Assembly: GCA_946543465.1 (NCBI GenBank)
Contig: CAMNLR010000117.1
Span: 1 to 21,718, forward strand
Direction: 5' to 3'
DNA length: 21,718 nucleotides
From: CAG-791 sp002390025
GTDB lineage: Bacteria; Bacillota; Clostridia; Lachnospirales; Lachnospiraceae
The notes beneath the pieces were generated by a model that was given only the letters and a program-made list of their open reading frames with translations, was not told the origin of the DNA and did not search any database. Positions 20,018 through 21,718 of the stretch are shown here, in pieces; the stretch's first letter is position 1, and every line of letters starts with the position of its first letter. The position numbers were made by a program, and so were the translations under genes.

Positions 20018-21718
20018 ATGGCTAAATTCAAAAAAGTCCTGGTCGCGAATCGCGGCGAGATCGCAATGCGTATCTTCCGTGCGTGTCATGATCTGGGACT
20101 GCAGACCGTGGCGATCTATTCCAATGAGGATACCTACGCGGCTTTCCGAACTGCGGCAGATGAATCTTACCTGATCGGTGAGAATGAGAGCCCGCTGGGC
20201 GCCTACCTGGATATTCCCAGGATCATCGAGCTGGCGGTCATGCATGAGTGTGACGCGATCCACCCCGGATACGGATTTCTTTCCGAAAACGGTGATTTCG
20301 CGCGCGCCTGCGAACAGGCCGGCATCAAATTCATCGGACCCAGATCCGAGATCCTGGATATGATGGGCGACAAGCTCAGTGCCAAGCAGATGGCGCTGGA
20401 CTGCAATGTACCTACCACTCCCGGAACCAAGGAGCCGCTCAAGGGCCGTGAAGAAGCCCAGAAGCTGGCGATGGAATTCGGTTTCCCGGTCATTCTCAAA
20501 GCAGCTGCCGGCGGCGGCGGACGAGGCATGAGACGCTGCGATACTGTCGAAGAAGTCGGTATCAACTTTGACCTGGTCAAGGCCGAAGCACTAAAGTCCT
20601 TCGGCAACGGCGACATCTTCATGGAGAAATTCCTGGTCAATCCCAAGCACATCGAAGTCCAGGTCCTGGCCGATGAGCACGGAAATGTGGCGCATCTGTT
20701 TGAGCGTGACTGCTCCCTGCAGCGCCGCTATCAGAAAGTGGTCGAGTTCACTCCCGCTTTCTCTGTTTCCCAGGAAGTCAAGGAAAAACTTTACCGCGAC
20801 GCTGTCGCGATCACAAAGCACGTCGGATATACCAATGCAGGAACTCTGGAGTTCCTGGTCGACAAGGATGAAAACTACTATTTTATCGAGATGAATCCCC
20901 GCATTCAGGTCGAGCACACGGTCACCGAGATGGTCACCGGCGTCGACCTGGTGCGCGCACAGATCCTGGTGGCTGAGGGCGAGCCCCTCTCCGATCCCCG
21001 CATCGGAATCGCAAAGCAGGAAGACCTCAAACTCGACGGTTTTGCCATTCAGTGCCGCGTGACCACAGAGGATCCCACCAACAACTTCGCGCCCGACACA
21101 GGCCGGATCACCGGCTACCGCATCTCCGGCGGCTTCGGTATCCGCATGGACGAGGCGACTGCGGGAACCGGCGCGATCATCTCTCCCTACTATGATTCCC
21201 TGCTGGTCAAGGTCACTTCCTGGGACCGCACCTTCAAGGGTGTCTGCAACAAGGCTCTCCGTGCTGTCCGCGAAGTACATGTCCGCGGCGTCAAGACCAA
21301 CATTGCATTCATCACCAACGTCCTGCAGAACGAGACCTTCCAGGCAGGCCAGTGCTATACCAAGTTCATCGACGAGACACCTTCCCTCTTCGAGATCGAG
21401 GGCGGCGAGGACCGCGCCACCAAGATGCTCACCTATATCGCGGAGCGCTCCATTGCCGAGAACAATGTCAACAAGCTCTATGAAGTTCCCCGCTTCCCTC
21501 CTGTGACCGGAAACCGCAAGATGGGCCTCAAGCAGATGCTGGATGCCAAGGGACCCGAAGAGGTCGCAAAGTGGGTCAGGAAGCAGAAAAAGCTGCTCAT
21601 CACCGACACCACCTGCCGCGACGCCCACCAGTCCCTGCTGGGCACCCGCGTCCGTACCCGCGATATCGTCAAGGGCATGGACGGCACCTCCGAGATCCTG
21701 GCCGACGCCTTCTCCCTG
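20018..21718 (+). CDS. pyc: Pyruvate carboxylase, N-terminal half (cut by window edge)
   Basis: Pyruvate carboxylase makes oxaloacetate from pyruvate, bicarbonate and ATP using biotin, feeding anaplerosis. The window holds the first 567 codons, open to the edge; the family is about 1150 aa. The biotin carboxylase domain occupies residues 1-455: ANRGEIAMRIFRA (10-22), IHPGYGFLSEN (81-91), the ATP-grasp loop AAAGGGGRGM (162-171), and EMNPRIQVEHTVTE (291-304). The carboxyltransferase domain begins about 525, with TDTTCRDAHQSLLGTRVRT (529-547) carrying the metal-site Asp. The biotinyl domain is outside. AGAAGGAGGG precedes the ATG by about four bases. Codon use is strongly biased to C/G-ending codons, as in highly expressed genes. 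It is the only plus-strand gene. Confidence 0.97.
   Translation, partial: MAKFKKVLVANRGEIAMRIFRACHDLGLQTVAIYSNEDTYAAFRTAADESYLIGENESPLGAYLDIPRIIELAVMHECDAIHPGYGFLSENGDFARACEQAGIKFIGPRSEILDMMGDKLSAKQMALDCNVPTTPGTKEPLKGREEAQKLAMEFGFPVILKAAAGGGGRGMRRCDTVEEVGINFDLVKAEALKSFGNGDIFMEKFLVNPKHIEVQVLADEHGNVAHLFERDCSLQRRYQKVVEFTPAFSVSQEVKEKLYRDAVAITKHVGYTNAGTLEFLVDKDENYYFIEMNPRIQVEHTVTEMVTGVDLVRAQILVAEGEPLSDPRIGIAKQEDLKLDGFAIQCRVTTEDPTNNFAPDTGRITGYRISGGFGIRMDEATAGTGAIISPYYDSLLVKVTSWDRTFKGVCNKALRAVREVHVRGVKTNIAFITNVLQNETFQAGQCYTKFIDETPSLFEIEGGEDRATKMLTYIAERSIAENNVNKLYEVPRFPPVTGNRKMGLKQMLDAKGPEEVAKWVRKQKKLLITDTTCRDAHQSLLGTRVRTRDIVKGMDGTSEILADAFSL

Noticed and set aside
20591..21628. Minus-strand open frame of 345 codons opposite pyc
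   Set aside because: pyc is unmistakable on the plus strand. The antisense frame has the usual composition of a shadow of a C/G-ending-codon gene.

Overview
The window looks like a chromosomal segment of a fairly high-GC member of the Clostridia, most likely Lachnospiraceae. That placement is inferred from gene order, strong AGGAGG-type ribosome binding sites, Firmicutes-type promoters, a Gly/Arg/Asp-rich IF2 extension of more than 1000 aa and a biotin-dependent pyruvate carboxylase. It was not tested by database search. Almost everything is on the minus strand; only pyc at the right end is on the plus strand.

Region 1 (12.5 kb down to 1, minus strand) is the classic Firmicutes nusA-infB translation operon. 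In transcription order it reads rimP, nusA, ylxR (rnpM), ylxQ (L7Ae-like), infB, rbfA, nrnA (DHH phosphoesterase), truB, ribF, an inserted acyltransferase-3 gene, then rpsO and pnp (cut by the window edge). It has a good promoter and a terminator-like leader hairpin before rimP, a strong terminator-like hairpin between infB and rbfA, a second good promoter before rpsO, and a terminator-like hairpin between rpsO and pnp. RimP, TruB, IF2 and NusA each carry low-complexity insertions or tails.

Region 2 (12.6-14.1 kb) holds an AraC-family regulator and a single tRNA-Glu(CTC) with its own promoter and terminator. The tRNA promoter and the rimP promoter share an identical upstream A/T element and -35 block.

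Region 3 (14.2-19.2 kb) is a carbohydrate ABC importer operon: lipoprotein binding protein, two MalF/MalG-type permeases, a membrane-anchored 230-aa protein that looks like a reduced binding-protein domain, and a YesL-like DUF624 membrane protein. No ATPase or glycoside hydrolase is present, so a shared MsmX-type ATPase is likely. Hairpins follow the binding-protein gene and the second permease. The nearby AraC protein is the obvious candidate regulator.

Region 4 (19.2-21.7 kb) is a long intergenic stretch followed by the first 567 codons of pyruvate carboxylase. Just upstream of pyc is a GC-rich block of about 165 nt with several stems, mutually exclusive pairings and a terminator-like end. 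It may be an unrecognised leader RNA or a small RNA, and is the best candidate here for something undescribed.
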